This document shows, piece after piece, positions 44,540 to 55,640 of a stretch of DNA of 64,000 bases. The stretch is from Vigna angularis (lineage: Eukaryota; Streptophyta; Magnoliopsida; Fabales; Fabaceae), in NCBI RefSeq assembly GCF_016808095.1, contig NC_068978.1, positions 27,043,306-27,107,305 of the forward strand, written 5' to 3'. The notes beneath the pieces were generated by a model, which was not told where the DNA came from, made no database searches, and was given only the letters and a program-made list of their open reading frames with translations. How positions within the stretch are numbered: the stretch's first letter is position 1; every line of letters starts with the position of its first letter. Position numbers and translations under genes: made by a program.

Positions 44540-45960
44540 ACCCCAATTTTTTGGATGTCACAATTACGAGAAATTTATTTTAAAAAAACAAAATTAAAAC
44601 ATAATATCATTGCGAAAATCCAGATTAAATAAATCTTCACATTAACCAAAAATAAACCATAATTCCAATTACAAAATATAATTCCTAATAAAATACTTTA
44701 TATAAAATAATCCGTAAATTCCCCAACTCTTTATCAATTTTCTCGTCGTGACGTAACACAACTAAATTATCTGCATAATCATCTGCTCTCATAATAAACG
44801 ATCATAGAAGGTGAAACCACAACCACAGACATAAAGGTGAGCTAACTAAGAATCAATCATAAGATAAGCACATAACACACATACTTTAAACATTAATCAA
44901 ACTAATAAAAAAACAACAAAACATAGAATTTCAACACGGTCACTCATCATCATAAATCAGTGGTCGATCCCCAATCCCTACCATACTTCCCGTTCATCAA
45001 AAACCAACCAGTTTGAGTCATTCCCTCATTCGTCACCAGACCTATCCTCTTCCCGTATCCACAACCAAAGAGAATCTCTTTCTCATATCCGCGACCGGAA
45101 GAGTTATCAAAACTCAATCTCATATTTTTCACGCATCCACGGCCGAAGAGAACCTCCTTATCGCATCCACGACCGAAAGAGTCATCACCACTCGAACTCA
45201 TCCTTTTCCCACATCCAAGATTGAAGAGAATCTTTTTCCCGCATCCACGATCAAAAGATTCATCCTAAATTTACAAGGTACGGTGAGGAAACCCCATAAC
45301 ACCTTGTGTTATTTTCACCCGCATACCACCACATGACAACTCTCCCGTCCTCAACTTTATACCTGAAAATATGTTGTCTCACAATCCCTCGAAAAATTAT
45401 CCATCACATACTGGTATTCACAAGCCAATAATCAACCAAAAATATGAAATATATTTGCTACATGCAAATATCACATCAAGATAAGTTAATCGAAACATTT
45501 AATCAAATCTTTACTGAACACACACCTCTCATTTAATTAATCACATTCCTAGTTAACTAGCCGATGGGTCCCACGCTATTTTGTTAAAGACATATTATTT
45601 GCTGCATGTCAAAAGGGTAAACAAATTAAAGGTTCAATCATTTCGGAGGTTCCTATTTGTCCAGATTCGTGTCAATTAGGACCTTGTATTTTTATTTGCC
45701 CCAATTAGGTCCCTTTTTATGTAAAATTGAGTCAATTATGACATTGTTGTTAATTGTTGTGGACGGCGTTAAATTTGTTGTCTGGTGGCATGCTTAGCTA
45801 GCAATTAAGAAAAACGTGGCATAGTGAGATCTCATAGATTTATTTTAAGTAGGAATGAAAAACAATTTAAACGTGGTTGGGCTGGTGCTCGGCCACTCGG
45901 CCTGGTGATCGGCCTAGTAGTCAGTACGGTGGTCGGTCGGCCTAGTGGTGCCAAGAGACC
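44540..45960. other. Spacer with decayed LTR-like and Mutator-like pieces
   Basis: 'taacaccccaattttttgga' at 44535 looks like the start of a gypsy-type LTR, and 44728-44880 resembles 1-160. Bases 45630-45790 ('ggttcctatttgtccag', 'tcaattaggaccttgta', 'gtggacggcgttaaattt') have the flavour of a Mutator terminal repeat like those at 46928, but no partner was found. No gene was seen. Confidence 0.4.
45055..45265. repeat. Degenerate tandem repeat, about 5 units of 40 bp
   Basis: The word 'cgcatccacgaccgaaagag' and variants ('catatccgcgaccggaagag', 'cgcatccacggccgaagaga', 'cacatccaagattgaagaga') recurs at roughly 40-bp steps. Open frames of 83 and 107 codons exist on both strands through it and are taken as by-products of the repeat. 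Confidence 0.8.
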
Positions 45961-47038
45961 GACAACAACGATTATTTTGCCTATACGCAATTATTCATGA
46001 ACTGAGGTATATACAAGTGAGGATAAAATGGGTAGGTCTTTTGCCTCGGTTCACAACCGATGCAATATGTGGGGCTTTTTTGCCTCAGTTCAAATGCAAC
46101 TGAGGCATATAGGGTATTTCATTTAATTTTTTTTTGTGAGGTCTATTGTCTCGGTTGGTCTCAAATCAAGGTGCTAGAGGTCATTATTTATTTATTTATT
46201 TATTTCAAAAATCAAGGTTGTGGCCAGAACTGATGTCATAGACCCCATACTGCCTCGGTAATAGTCACAACCGATGTCTATTGTAGATTTTTTTTTAAAA
46301 GACAAGTCTCTTTTTGTAACAATCATTACTACATAAACATACCTGTAGATACAAAAATTGTCCACAACACACAAATACCATCCAAAAGCTTATTTTCAAT
46401 GAAAATTATAATAAATCGTAAATCGATTCAATGCACATATAATATCAACCATAATGGTACATATAGTTAACCTAATGATAAATATGCTAATGTACAACTT
46501 ATTGTATCCTAATATCTACATACTATTATAGAGTTAAATTACATATTTTGCAAGTGTTTTCCTTATGTATTTATGAGACTTCGCAGGAATTAAAAGAGTA
46601 GAATTGAATCTCGACACAAGACAATGATTTCAACTAGCGTGTATGAATTCTAAACTATAAAGCAAAAAAAAGTTCAATAAAACCAAATATTATCATTTCT
46701 CATTCACTTGTAATATGAGCATAAATAGTGATCATTATCCAATACATTATGTAGTAACCACACTCATATGACTCGTTTTGTCTATTACACTACAATATAT
46801 CATCATAATTATAAAATGTTAAGGAACACTTTTGGATAAAACTATTATAAGAAAGTATGGACTAAAATAAAAAACCTTAAGGGCAAACCATGGAAGCTTT
46901 TTAGTTGTAAGGAAAATATTAAAAAAAGGTTAAACCACTTCCATAGTCCTTATTTATGTGGCCATTTCCAGTTAGATCCTTGTATTATTGGTTTCCTCAA
47001 TTTAGTCCTCAAAACTGAAAATTAACTCAATTGGGTAT

Positions 47039-50000
47039 TGATGAGTCAATATTTTATTCACTTCACTTAGTTTATTGTGCTAGAATTAATGAGGGAATTG
47101 TGCTTAATTGTCCAGTATTTTTCCGTTTTTGCTAATTGTGCTTAATTTGATCAGAAATTCTTATTTTGATTAATTTGAATTATCTAAGCTAATTATTTGC
47201 ATTAGTAATTGCAAGGAAAATTTTGGAAATACAATTTGGAACATTTTGAAGGTTAAATGACAAATGGCAATTGAGCCTAATGCATCTCAGCCATTTCAAT
47301 TTTCGCATAGTGTTGCGTGAATGTTGTGTCAACTTGTGTTTCTTCGTTCGAGTTCAATTCTTATCCGTTTTCCATGCAATTTTTTTTCATAGTTTTTTCT
47401 AGATGTCTATTTTCACGTACATTTTTTATTTTGTTCAAATTCATTATGTGTTGTTCCAAATATTTTGTTTACTCCCCTATGTCAGTCTAGTACTTACTGT
47501 TTGAGTGACTTCTAATTTGTTTGCATTGTTTGCTTGTTGTTTGATACTTGTGGTGGTTGGAATTGATCATTGGACGGTGCTAAGACCTCCCAACACTCAA
47601 GGATTCAACACTCATATTGGCACATTTTATAGCTCATTTCAAGAAGCAATATTGGTTGGTTTGGAAACCATGTTGCAACTCACGGCTTTTGAAGAAAGTG
47701 GCTGCCATAAGTCTTAAGCATTCATGGCCATTCATTTTGTCAAGCCAATACATTGGAATTTCATGATGAAGTGCACACGGCAATATACACAAAAGGAAAG
47801 GCCATTTGTAAAATTAGCTTCTTCTTTGGCAAGCATTTAAAATGGAAAGTTGGGGCCACCACTTTGAAAGCCTACGTCGACGGGGGAGGAACTCCAAAAT
47901 GCAAGTGAATTTGTTGAAGTGTAAGAAAACACATGGCCCCTCTTTTGTCTTATTTTGGGCATAGAAGAAGCAAATTCATGACACATGAAATTTTCTTTCT
48001 CTTTGCAAAAGAATGTGAATGAGAGACAACATATTATGGAAGGGACCACCATGTTGAAAGCAAACGGTTTTGCTTGAAAGAGACATGCCAACACTTATAC
48101 GTAAAAAGGAAGAGGAAAGTGGAGTTGATGACTTGGCATGCAAAGTGCTGAATTTGTGAAGTGACATTGCTATCACATAGCCTCTTCAATTCACGTCCAA
48201 AGAGCAATTTATAGTGGCAGCCACCACTCATGGTTGGCAAAGCTCACGGCCACATGGAGGAGTGCCAAATGAAGTGATGAACAATTTTGTGAATAATGGA
48301 GTCGAGAAGAGGATTGAATTAGAGGTCTGGGTAAGATTTGATTATATTTACACTTGTTCTCTAGTGCACCTCTATTTCTTCTGAGCTATAGCTACTTACC
48401 TATATTTTATCCTCCCCTGTCCTTGGCCCCATTACAACCCAGTAAAGACCTTTGGATCCAAACATGCATATGTTTTAAGTGTTGATATTAGAAGCTTGCC
48501 AAGTCTACTTGTGTTTGTTTTCTTGAGTGCATTAAGTTGAAATGTTTACCCTAGACACTTGAGAGAAACACTGACAGTGCATCCGTAAGGTTATGTTATT
48601 TTTAAATCACCTCTTGAGCTGATTAATTATTTTTGTCATACTTTGAATTGCTTGGAAGATTTCTATAAGTATATGCTTTTCTTGATTATGTGTTGGACAT
48701 TTTCTACTTCTTTTATCTGTCCAGACTTCTTGAGAACTCTGTAAATTCTTTTTATTTTCTCGTGAGTTTTTATTTTTTCTGTCTGCTGAGTTTTGTGTCA
48801 CCATTCCTAAAAGTCCTTTGAATTATTCCCTGATTTGCGTCTTAATTTTGCTCAGGAGTGCAAAAGACTAAGTGTGGTCTATTTTGATGAATCAAAATTT
48901 TCTTCACTTCACTTAGTTTACTGTACTAGAATTAATCGGGGAATTATGCTTAAATGTCTAGTATTTTGCCATTTTTCTTAATTGTGCTTAATTCGATCGA
49001 AAATTCTTATTTTAACTAATTTGAATTATCTGAGCTGATTATTTGCATTATAAATTGCAGGGAAAATTTTGAAAATATTTTGGGACATTTGGAAAAACAT
49101 TCACACACTGTGTTTAGAAGAAACTGCACTGCATTGATTTATTCTGTGTTGATTCGTGAGATGAAATATTTTTGTTTGGATTGTCTGAAAAATAGAAAGA
49201 AGTGCACGGTCTTGGAAACATCTCACTTCTTAAAATCTTAGAAGTGAAATTTACTTGCAACAAGCACACAACCTTCTTATGTAACAAAAGATGAATGAAG
49301 AAAATTATTCAAGGTGTTAATGGGCCACCACATCACGTTTTATTGAGAAGCATTTGTGTGATGGTTGGCAAATTCCACGTAGAAGAGTAGCACATTGAAG
49401 TGGAATCAAAAAATGGGGGACCACCATGTTTGAAGCTAACGTCCAAAAGAAGACTGATGAGGGAAGTGGCCTCATGGAAAAGAAGGTAATGGCCCACTTG
49501 GTAGCACATTCACGTAGAAACATAAATAATGAAGTGCTGTTACATTTATTAATTTGAAGAAGGGCTTCACGGTAACAAATCCAAGCCACCAAAATAGGGA
49601 ATCTTCTTTATTTCAGAAGTAGAAGAAACAAAGGAGAAAGGGGGGCCACCATGTTGCAAGTGCAGCCACAGTTTTCTCAAATTTGGAAGACAATAGCATG
49701 GCCTTATGTGGACAATTCACGTTGGCAAACTTAAATGATGGAGGGGACCACGTTGGTTTCACACCTTGTCCATTCAACAATTAACAAATGAAACATGGAA
49801 TAAAGAAGCCACTTTACGGTTTTCTCCATCTTTTGGCTGCAGCTCACGTAAAGAAGGGGGGGAAGTGGAGTTGATGGCTTGGCATGCAAAGTGTTGAATT
49901 TGTTGAAGTAAGAGAGCCACCAAGTTCACGGTTTTTATCTATTTGGAAAGATGCTTGTCACGGTTTGGTTGGAAGAAAGGAGGATTCATTCACTTCATGG

Positions 50001-51124
50001 AAGAGTAGAGCTGGACAAAGGCAGCCTCACGGTCCAGCAGCTTGGAGTTGGAACAGCCACCACCTAGGAGTGGAAGATCATGGTGTTGAGAAGCATAGCA
50101 GCAACACCTTGCAAGAAGCAGTTGGTCCAGCAAAGAGAATCATCCAGTAGTTCACGCCCACCATATAAAGAGGAAGAAGATTGTCCAGAGCTGCAACGGT
50201 TGAAGGGGAGGCTATGGATGTGTGAAGAGAGAAGAAGTGATTCAAAGGCTGGAATGGTGTGAAACGTAACTGAAGAAGAAGACAAGCTGAGGTGGAAATT
50301 TGAGGGGCCCAAAACCTTATTTTCTTTGGCATATCTAGTAGCATTTGACGGAAGAAGATGCATAAAAAAAGGGTTGCCAATTGTCAACAGAAGACAAGAA
50401 CAAGAACCTAAATGCTGGCTGAATTGAAGGAGGAGGATACGGGAGTTTGTCCTGAAGATTGGCTATAAAAGACCACCGCAACAGAGAAGAGAATTATTAG
50501 ATTAGAATTTAGGGAGTAGTTTTAGGACAGCAGCCACGATTTATTTCATGGAGTTCATTTTTCCACCTCCCCTTTGGGGAGGTTTGAGTTTTGTCTGTTT
50601 CAATTTTCTAGTTTCAATGTATTGAATTTTAATTGATGTTAATGGTAATTTCCAGTTTCTGTTCTGAGTTTCTATTCTGCTAAAAATTTCAGTTGTGCAT
50701 TTTAGTTCTGTCAAATTTCGTTTCCAATTTACATTTTCAAAACTTTATTCAGTTGTTTCTCAGCTTTATTTTTACCGCACGGCTTGATTTATTTGTATCA
50801 GTTTTATTTTCACTGTAGTCTCTATTTCTGGTTTTCTTTACGTGTATATTTAAAAAGTTAAATTTTGTTTTCACCATTCTCTGAATTTATTGCGTTTCGT
50901 ATTTTACTATTTTCTATATTTTTGGTATTTACTGCAATTTTGTTTTCTACATTGCTATTTTAGTTTTCCGCACCAAAACACTATCAAACCCCCCCCCCCT
51001 TCGTGTTAAATCTAAGACTGAACCCACAATATTGGTCCTTGAGAGACGACCTAGGAGTCACTTCCTAGAATATACTGCATTATTTCTTGCAATAAAATTT
51101 GACGGGCCGCGACAGCCTGCATCA
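47039..51124 (+). mobile_element. Internally deleted gypsy-type retroelement with giant LTRs
   Basis: A left LTR piece starts TGATGAGTCAATATTTTATT at 47039 and runs to about 48300. Internal 3' non-coding remnant follows (about 48300-48884; 'ccttggccccattacaaccc', a word seen near the 3' end of Athila/Tat-like elements). The right LTR is 48885-51124 (2240 bp), starting TGATGAATCAAAATTTTC and ending CGCGACAGCCTGCATCA. The flanks GGTAT and GGTCC match only at 3 of 5, so the target duplication is unproven, but the host sequence reads through sensibly across the insertion. Gag-pol is absent. Confidence 0.7.
48885..51124 (+). repeat. Right LTR of the 47039 retroelement
   Basis: It matches the solo LTRs at 23642-27085 and 10454-13304 at both ends. 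The middle part carries many CACGG words ('cacggtccagcagcttgg', 'cacggtttggttgg'). A promoter-like 'ggctataaaagaccacc' lies at about 50461. A run of about 10 C at 50989 precedes 'cttcgtgttaaatctaag'. Confidence 0.8.
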
Positions 51125-51206
51125 GGTCCCTACCGTTAAATTGGTTTAACGAGTTAAGTTTTTATGACCTGACACCTTGACATGGTAAGCTTTTAGTATG
51201 TGACAT

Positions 51207-51506
51207 TCACATAGATTTATACGTGAAATATATAATTAAAACAAAATTCTGAGAATTGAAACCCAAATTAGGGTTCATCATCTTCAACCTTACTTTCATC
51301 ATCTTCTCTATCACGGTTTCGGCATGGCAGTAGCGGCGGCCGACAATTAGGTGTTTGATGATGAGGTAGGTTTGGCTAGTATGCTTGAAGTTGCACTGCT
51401 GCGTGGTCCAATGGAATATATCGAGTGCTAGGTCTGGGTTTGATTGGGCCTGCAGGGTCTCGACAACATCAAAGGGTGAAGCCCGGTTTTCAAGGCCTAC
51501 ACTCAC
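51207..51506 (-). pseudogene. PPR-protein gene fragment carried by the Mutator-like element
   Basis: The frame reads SNPDLALDIFHWTTQQCNFK then HTSQTYLIIKHLI and RRYCHAETVIEKM. This is the typical N-terminal part of plant pentatricopeptide-repeat proteins (A..IF.W, T...II..L). Only about one and a half repeats are present and the frame degenerates after IEKM. It is a captured fragment rather than a gene; a further minus-strand open stretch (51616-51834) may belong to the same or another capture. Confidence 0.7.
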
Positions 51507-54020
51507 ATCTCAAATTGTTTCTCCGACGGGGTTCTCGATGGTTAGGTAGAGGACGAATGCGCATAGAGTAAGAGGCACGTAATAGGGAGAGAAGTTTGTG
51601 GCCGCATGAATGGAATTAGGGAATAAACGGTGCAGAGGGTGAAGAGGCATTTAGGGATGATGATTGCCATTTCGTTAGAGAAAAGGAAGAAACATTGGGA
51701 GTGATTGAGGAGAGCATTCTTTTGCTACCATCTTCATAATTCAAAGAAACCCTAACCATTTTAGGGGTTTTACAATTTAAATGTAACAAATTAATTTGAG
51801 TTATCATATGTCGGGTAACCCAGGTTTCAAGCACACTTCGACGGAAGACCCTCTACCACCCACTTCAATGAAGATTATTGAAGAAGATATAGAGTACAGG
51901 ATTGGAAGAAGAGGCGGCAGAGTATGGCTTGCGTCTAGGTTTCGCGTCAAGGATTCTTTAAGTTGTGAAATTTGGGATTTCTCTACAGGTTTGTTGTGAG
52001 GCATGATTCAAATGTAATTTCTTCTCACAGACTTGATGCATCGGGAAGATCTTTGGTCGATAGATAAGGAAGTGGATTTTTGGGTGGTGCTTCATTGTAA
52101 ATTGGGGAAACTAATAATACAAGGATCTAACTGGAAAAAACCAACATAAATAGGGACTATAAAAGTGGTTTAACCTTAAAATAATGGTTTTAGCATACAT
52201 TTATATAACAAAGAAATTTCAAACATTGAGGTTCTTACCAATCTATTACTTGTTTGATATGTTTAGGAGGAGACTTATGCAATGAGCAAAACCACACAAC
52301 ATTGTTCTTTAGTACGAAAACCACAAGTAGTTGTCAATGGTGCTTGAAATAGGTAATAACTTAATTGTTATATATCAAAATCATAAATATAACTTTAAAG
52401 TTAACAGACTTCATTTACCCACCTATATAAGAGACAAAATATAGCTCCTTCCCCATTGGAAAACAACTGATGACGTATGTTTGAATGTCATCAAATTTAT
52501 TTCCTTAGTGAGTTAATTGGGGGTCAATGAACCCGTATACATCATTGAACCTCATCTTGTTAGTTACACCAACATAGACCTTAAATCAAAAAATGATTTG
52601 ATATAAGTAACTTGATAAATCAATTTTATATAAATAAGTGCTCATAGACTTACATCATCCACAATTGAACGAGGAGTTAAGTTCTTCTTCCCCCGATGCA
52701 TGCTTCAAAACATCTTGTTTATGCAAGTACAATGAGATCTCAGAGTTTCTTCCGAATATAGTAGAATTCCATGAAACAATCATTGACGCATCTGCAATGA
52801 TGATAAAAAGCTCGTATAATGCACTAAGAGGGTCATCCTCAATGACATTTCATCTGTTGGCATAGGAACTATTGCATTTGATACTACAATTTCATTTATC
52901 GTGACTTTCATCTCATCTTCTACTAGCTTCATACCATGAACCACAGTGGTTGCCTCAAAGACTGTGTCACAAGCCACTAAGATGGTCCCTGTACCAAGTA
53001 AAAATTAGATTACATGGATGAATCTGGTCCATGTCGTCCCTTGGGACGCTTGGAGCTGAACAACTTCCTTTGTCACTTCTACTTGTCAAATTAAATGTTA
53101 GCTTATAAAATAAGTAAATTATTGAACAAAAAATGATTATTAATTTTACTTGTGAGAAGCACATATTTCATTACAAGAGATGGTTAGGGAGGCATCACAT
53201 AACTATCAAATTATTGTTGAAACTGGTGTATAACACTTTCAGTCACTTTTGAAACGACTTCATCATACAATTATATCCTAACTATCCTTGTGATCTCCTG
53301 TGTTAGCCTTTATTCATACTCTTGATTGGGTGTGTATGAAGTGTGACACGAGAATTCCCAAAAATCTATTTACAATAGCAAGAATATATTAACGACCTTC
53401 TTTGATGAATTATCCTTAGGAGCTCCACTCAACCAAGGAGTCCTCTAACATAACATAACTTCAAACTTATTTCAAAGATTTATGTAATCTATATAATGAA
53501 AATATTGCCAACAAATAAGAGAAATGATATCTTATAATTCTTTCTAATATTTTCCTAGCACTGTCAAAAGTGTAAGAGTCTGATGATCATAGACGAGCTA
53601 ACTTTCACTTCTCATGCTAAGATGGTGGTGAAAGAGGATGAGGACTACCACCCTCAAGAAGTGGGGGCCTAGTGTTCGACTTTTTCTTTATTATTTTCTC
53701 TTCCAGCCTCTTATGCCTACCACGAGCTATGCCTACCACGAGATAATAAGTGTAGATTTTTATTATAGCTTGTGCTTTTGACCATGTTTATTGTGACATA
53801 ATGAAATAGTTGTTATGAAAAAAAATGGGTTAAATATGTTTTTCGTCCCTTAACTATCACACGATTTTGGTTTTAGTCCCTACTCGAAACTTTGATGGTT
53901 TTTAGTCCTCATAGTATTGAAACTATTAGTATTAATCCTTAAAAATGGACGGCGTCAACTTTTAGCTGATCTGGCAAACGGCGAGGTGGCGTCTTCTTCC
54001 CACGTTGCTTCTTCGTCATC

Positions 54021-54490
54021 TTAGTTGGGGGCAAAGTTGAGTTCTTCTTTTTCGTCATCTAAGATTAACCAATTCACCAAAGGCTCCCTATCATCCTTCT
54101 CGTCAATCCTCAACGCAACTTTCAACTCCTTCAACCCTTGTGCTGCAAATTCAAACCTTCCACTCCTCAACGCTTCCTTCACACTTTCTAACCTCTTGTT
54201 CAACCCCACAACAGTTCCAACAAGCCCTAGGAGTTCCTTCACCTTTAGCTCCTCTTTCTTCACCTTCATTTCCGACACAACCTCGCGCACCTCGACATCG
54301 ATCGGTCGGTCGGAGAGGAGTCGAATAATGGCAGCGACGTCGTCGGAGACCTCGCGAGTCTGCGAAACGGCATCGTTGCAGAGAGAGAAGAGGCGCGCGA
54401 AGTCTTCACGGTGTGAGACGAGGTAGGACTGGACCTGAGAGCGGATCTGGAGGGACTGCGACTCGAGGCGCTGGATCAGGAGGTGCAGAT
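54021..54490 (-). pseudogene. Captured ZW10 (kinetochore/vesicle-tethering protein) fragment, main piece
   Basis: On the minus strand the sequence reads LHLLIQRLESQSLQI, QVQSYLVSHREDFARLFSLC, NDAVSQTREVSDDVAAIIRL and LSDRPIDVEVREVVSEM. It continues KEALRSGRFEFAAQGLKELK and VALRIDEKDDREPLV, as in the N-terminal region of plant ZW10. The frame remains open through most of it and ends in terminal-repeat-derived sequence near 54021. ZW10 acts in the RZZ kinetochore complex and in ER-Golgi tethering; this piece has only about 150 residues of the N-terminus and no proper start. Confidence 0.85.
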
Positions 54491-54971
54491 TGGGTGAAAC
54501 CAGAACACAGTATAAAGGCCAACAATGAACTCGGACTGCAACAACCTGCTCAAATAGAAATTATGCAATTGAAACACCACTGTTAAATTCCTAAACACCC
54601 TTTAGATTTCAATTGTCACTGATTGACTCCATTTTCTAAACACTTCCAAACAAAATAAAAGGTTTAAATAACATATAACATCACCGCTGATTTTCTATGG
54701 TACACTACATTGGAAGAAGCAAGAGAATTATACAAGTACTTTTAGGATGAACACGTTAATTGCTTCATTTTAGATGCAACCTGCGGTGAGATTTGTACAA
54801 ATTCATTTTTCTTTGGGAAATAAGGTAAAAGGTAATATGAGAACTCTTAAATTCATTTCAAAAAACAACGTGAAAAAAGTAATTGACTTGAACTTCGTCT
54901 AGGGGCTGGGGAGGGGAAGATGATTCATTTTATAAAAAAAATATTGGGGCCAAATTGTTTCGTGGTGGTAC

Positions 54972-55079
54972 CTGTAGCAGAAGAACGGTAATAAAACACA
55001 TATCCATGTCCTTAGCCGTGATTGTGACCACAAGTTCTATGGCAAAAGTGGCCATCATAGGGAATCGCGAGAAACCCAT
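54972..55079 (-). pseudogene. Exon-like fragment of unknown origin inside the Pack-MULE
   Basis: Thirty-six codons are open from MGFSRFPMMATFAIELVV to FITVLLLQ, followed immediately by a splice donor (CAG|gtacca). I do not recognise it. It lies in the block between the two ZW10 pieces and may be a second captured gene. Confidence 0.35.
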
Positions 55080-55099
55080 GAAATCATAGCACTATAACG

Positions 55100-55200
55100 G
55101 GCGCTGGATCAGGAGGTGCAGATCGGGCGCTGATAGAGGGGAGTTAGGTCCGAGAGGTCCTGCGCCGAGAGAAGGTCGCGGAAGAAGAATTCGGCTTTGC
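55100..55200 (-). pseudogene. Captured ZW10 fragment, N-terminal piece
   Basis: The minus strand reads FFFRDLLSAQDLSDLTPLY then a short overlap with the start of the main piece. 'RDLL..HDLSD.T.PL' is the conserved opening of plant ZW10. It begins with a 24-bp stretch (55100-55123) also present at 54467-54490, so the two ZW10 pieces overlap by 24 bp around an intervening 609-bp block. Confidence 0.75.
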
Positions 55201-55640
55201 TCCAACTGAGATGACAAAGAAGCAACGTGGCAGATACTGAAGAAGAAGACGTGGCATCGCCGTTTGCCAGATCAACTAAAAGTTGACGCCATCCATTTTT
55301 AAGGATTAATACTAATAGTTTCAATACTATGAGGACTAAAAACCATCAAAGTTTCGAGTAGGGACTAAAACCAAAATCGTGTGATACTTAAGGGACAAAA
55401 AACATATTTAACCCAAAAAAAATTGTGAATGATAAATTGAATGATTTTAGCTACACTTATCAACCATGACTCTTATGTACTAATTTGTAAAAATTGACGT
55501 CAAGTATCTTCGTCAATTATCGTATAATTTGAACATGGAGTTTTATTTCTTTGTTCTCCGAAGATATATATTGATGTCAATTTCGTCTTAAAACTCCAAA
55601 TCTTTCGATAATTGATGTAAGATTCGGATAAAAAAAATTA

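Larger units (their letters stand above)
46928..52175. mobile_element. Mutator-like element with PPR fragment, split by an LTR element
   Basis: Terminal inverted repeats of about 85 bp start GGTTAAACCACTT and share 'ccagttagatccttgtatta' and 'ccccaatttA'-like text. The flanks TTAAAAAAA (46919-46927) and TTAAAATAA (52176-52184) match at 8 of 9 positions, the 9-bp Mutator signature. Removing the retroelement (47039-51124) leaves about 1.15 kb without transposase. It carries a fragment of a host PPR gene (51207-51506) and more coding-like sequence (51616-51850), so it is a Pack-MULE type element. It sits inside CACTA copy A. Confidence 0.8.
53827..55414. mobile_element. Pack-MULE with ZW10 gene fragments
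   Basis: Long terminal inverted repeats of about 190 bp start GGGTTAAATATGTTTTT and run through 'gattttggttttagtcccta', 'gatggtttttagtcctcata' and 'ggcgtcaacttttagctgat'. They are flanked by perfect 9-bp duplicates AAAAAAAAT (53818-53826; 55415-55423). The interior carries two pieces of a ZW10 first exon in minus orientation, separated by a 609-bp block that contains another exon-like fragment. It has no transposase. It interrupts CACTA copy A. Confidence 0.93.
45960..55640 (-). mobile_element. Decayed CACTA copy A, split by two Mutator-like elements
   Basis: The subterminal-like region 46000-46275 has 'gcctcggttcacaaccgatgc' words. Then 46550-46918, 52185-53817 and 55424-55640 align in order with the protease-like gene of the inner CACTA (33474-36030) and with the copy at 57870-59440. 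Examples are 'gtgttttccttatgtattta' against the start of exon 33474, and 'gacgtcaagtatc' at 55497 against 59278. Frames are broken in many places. Neither terminus was resolved, so the outer limits are approximate. Confidence 0.65.

Noticed and set aside
47034..51129. A confident 5-bp target duplication for the 47039 retroelement
   Set aside because: GGTAT and GGTCC agree at only three of five positions.
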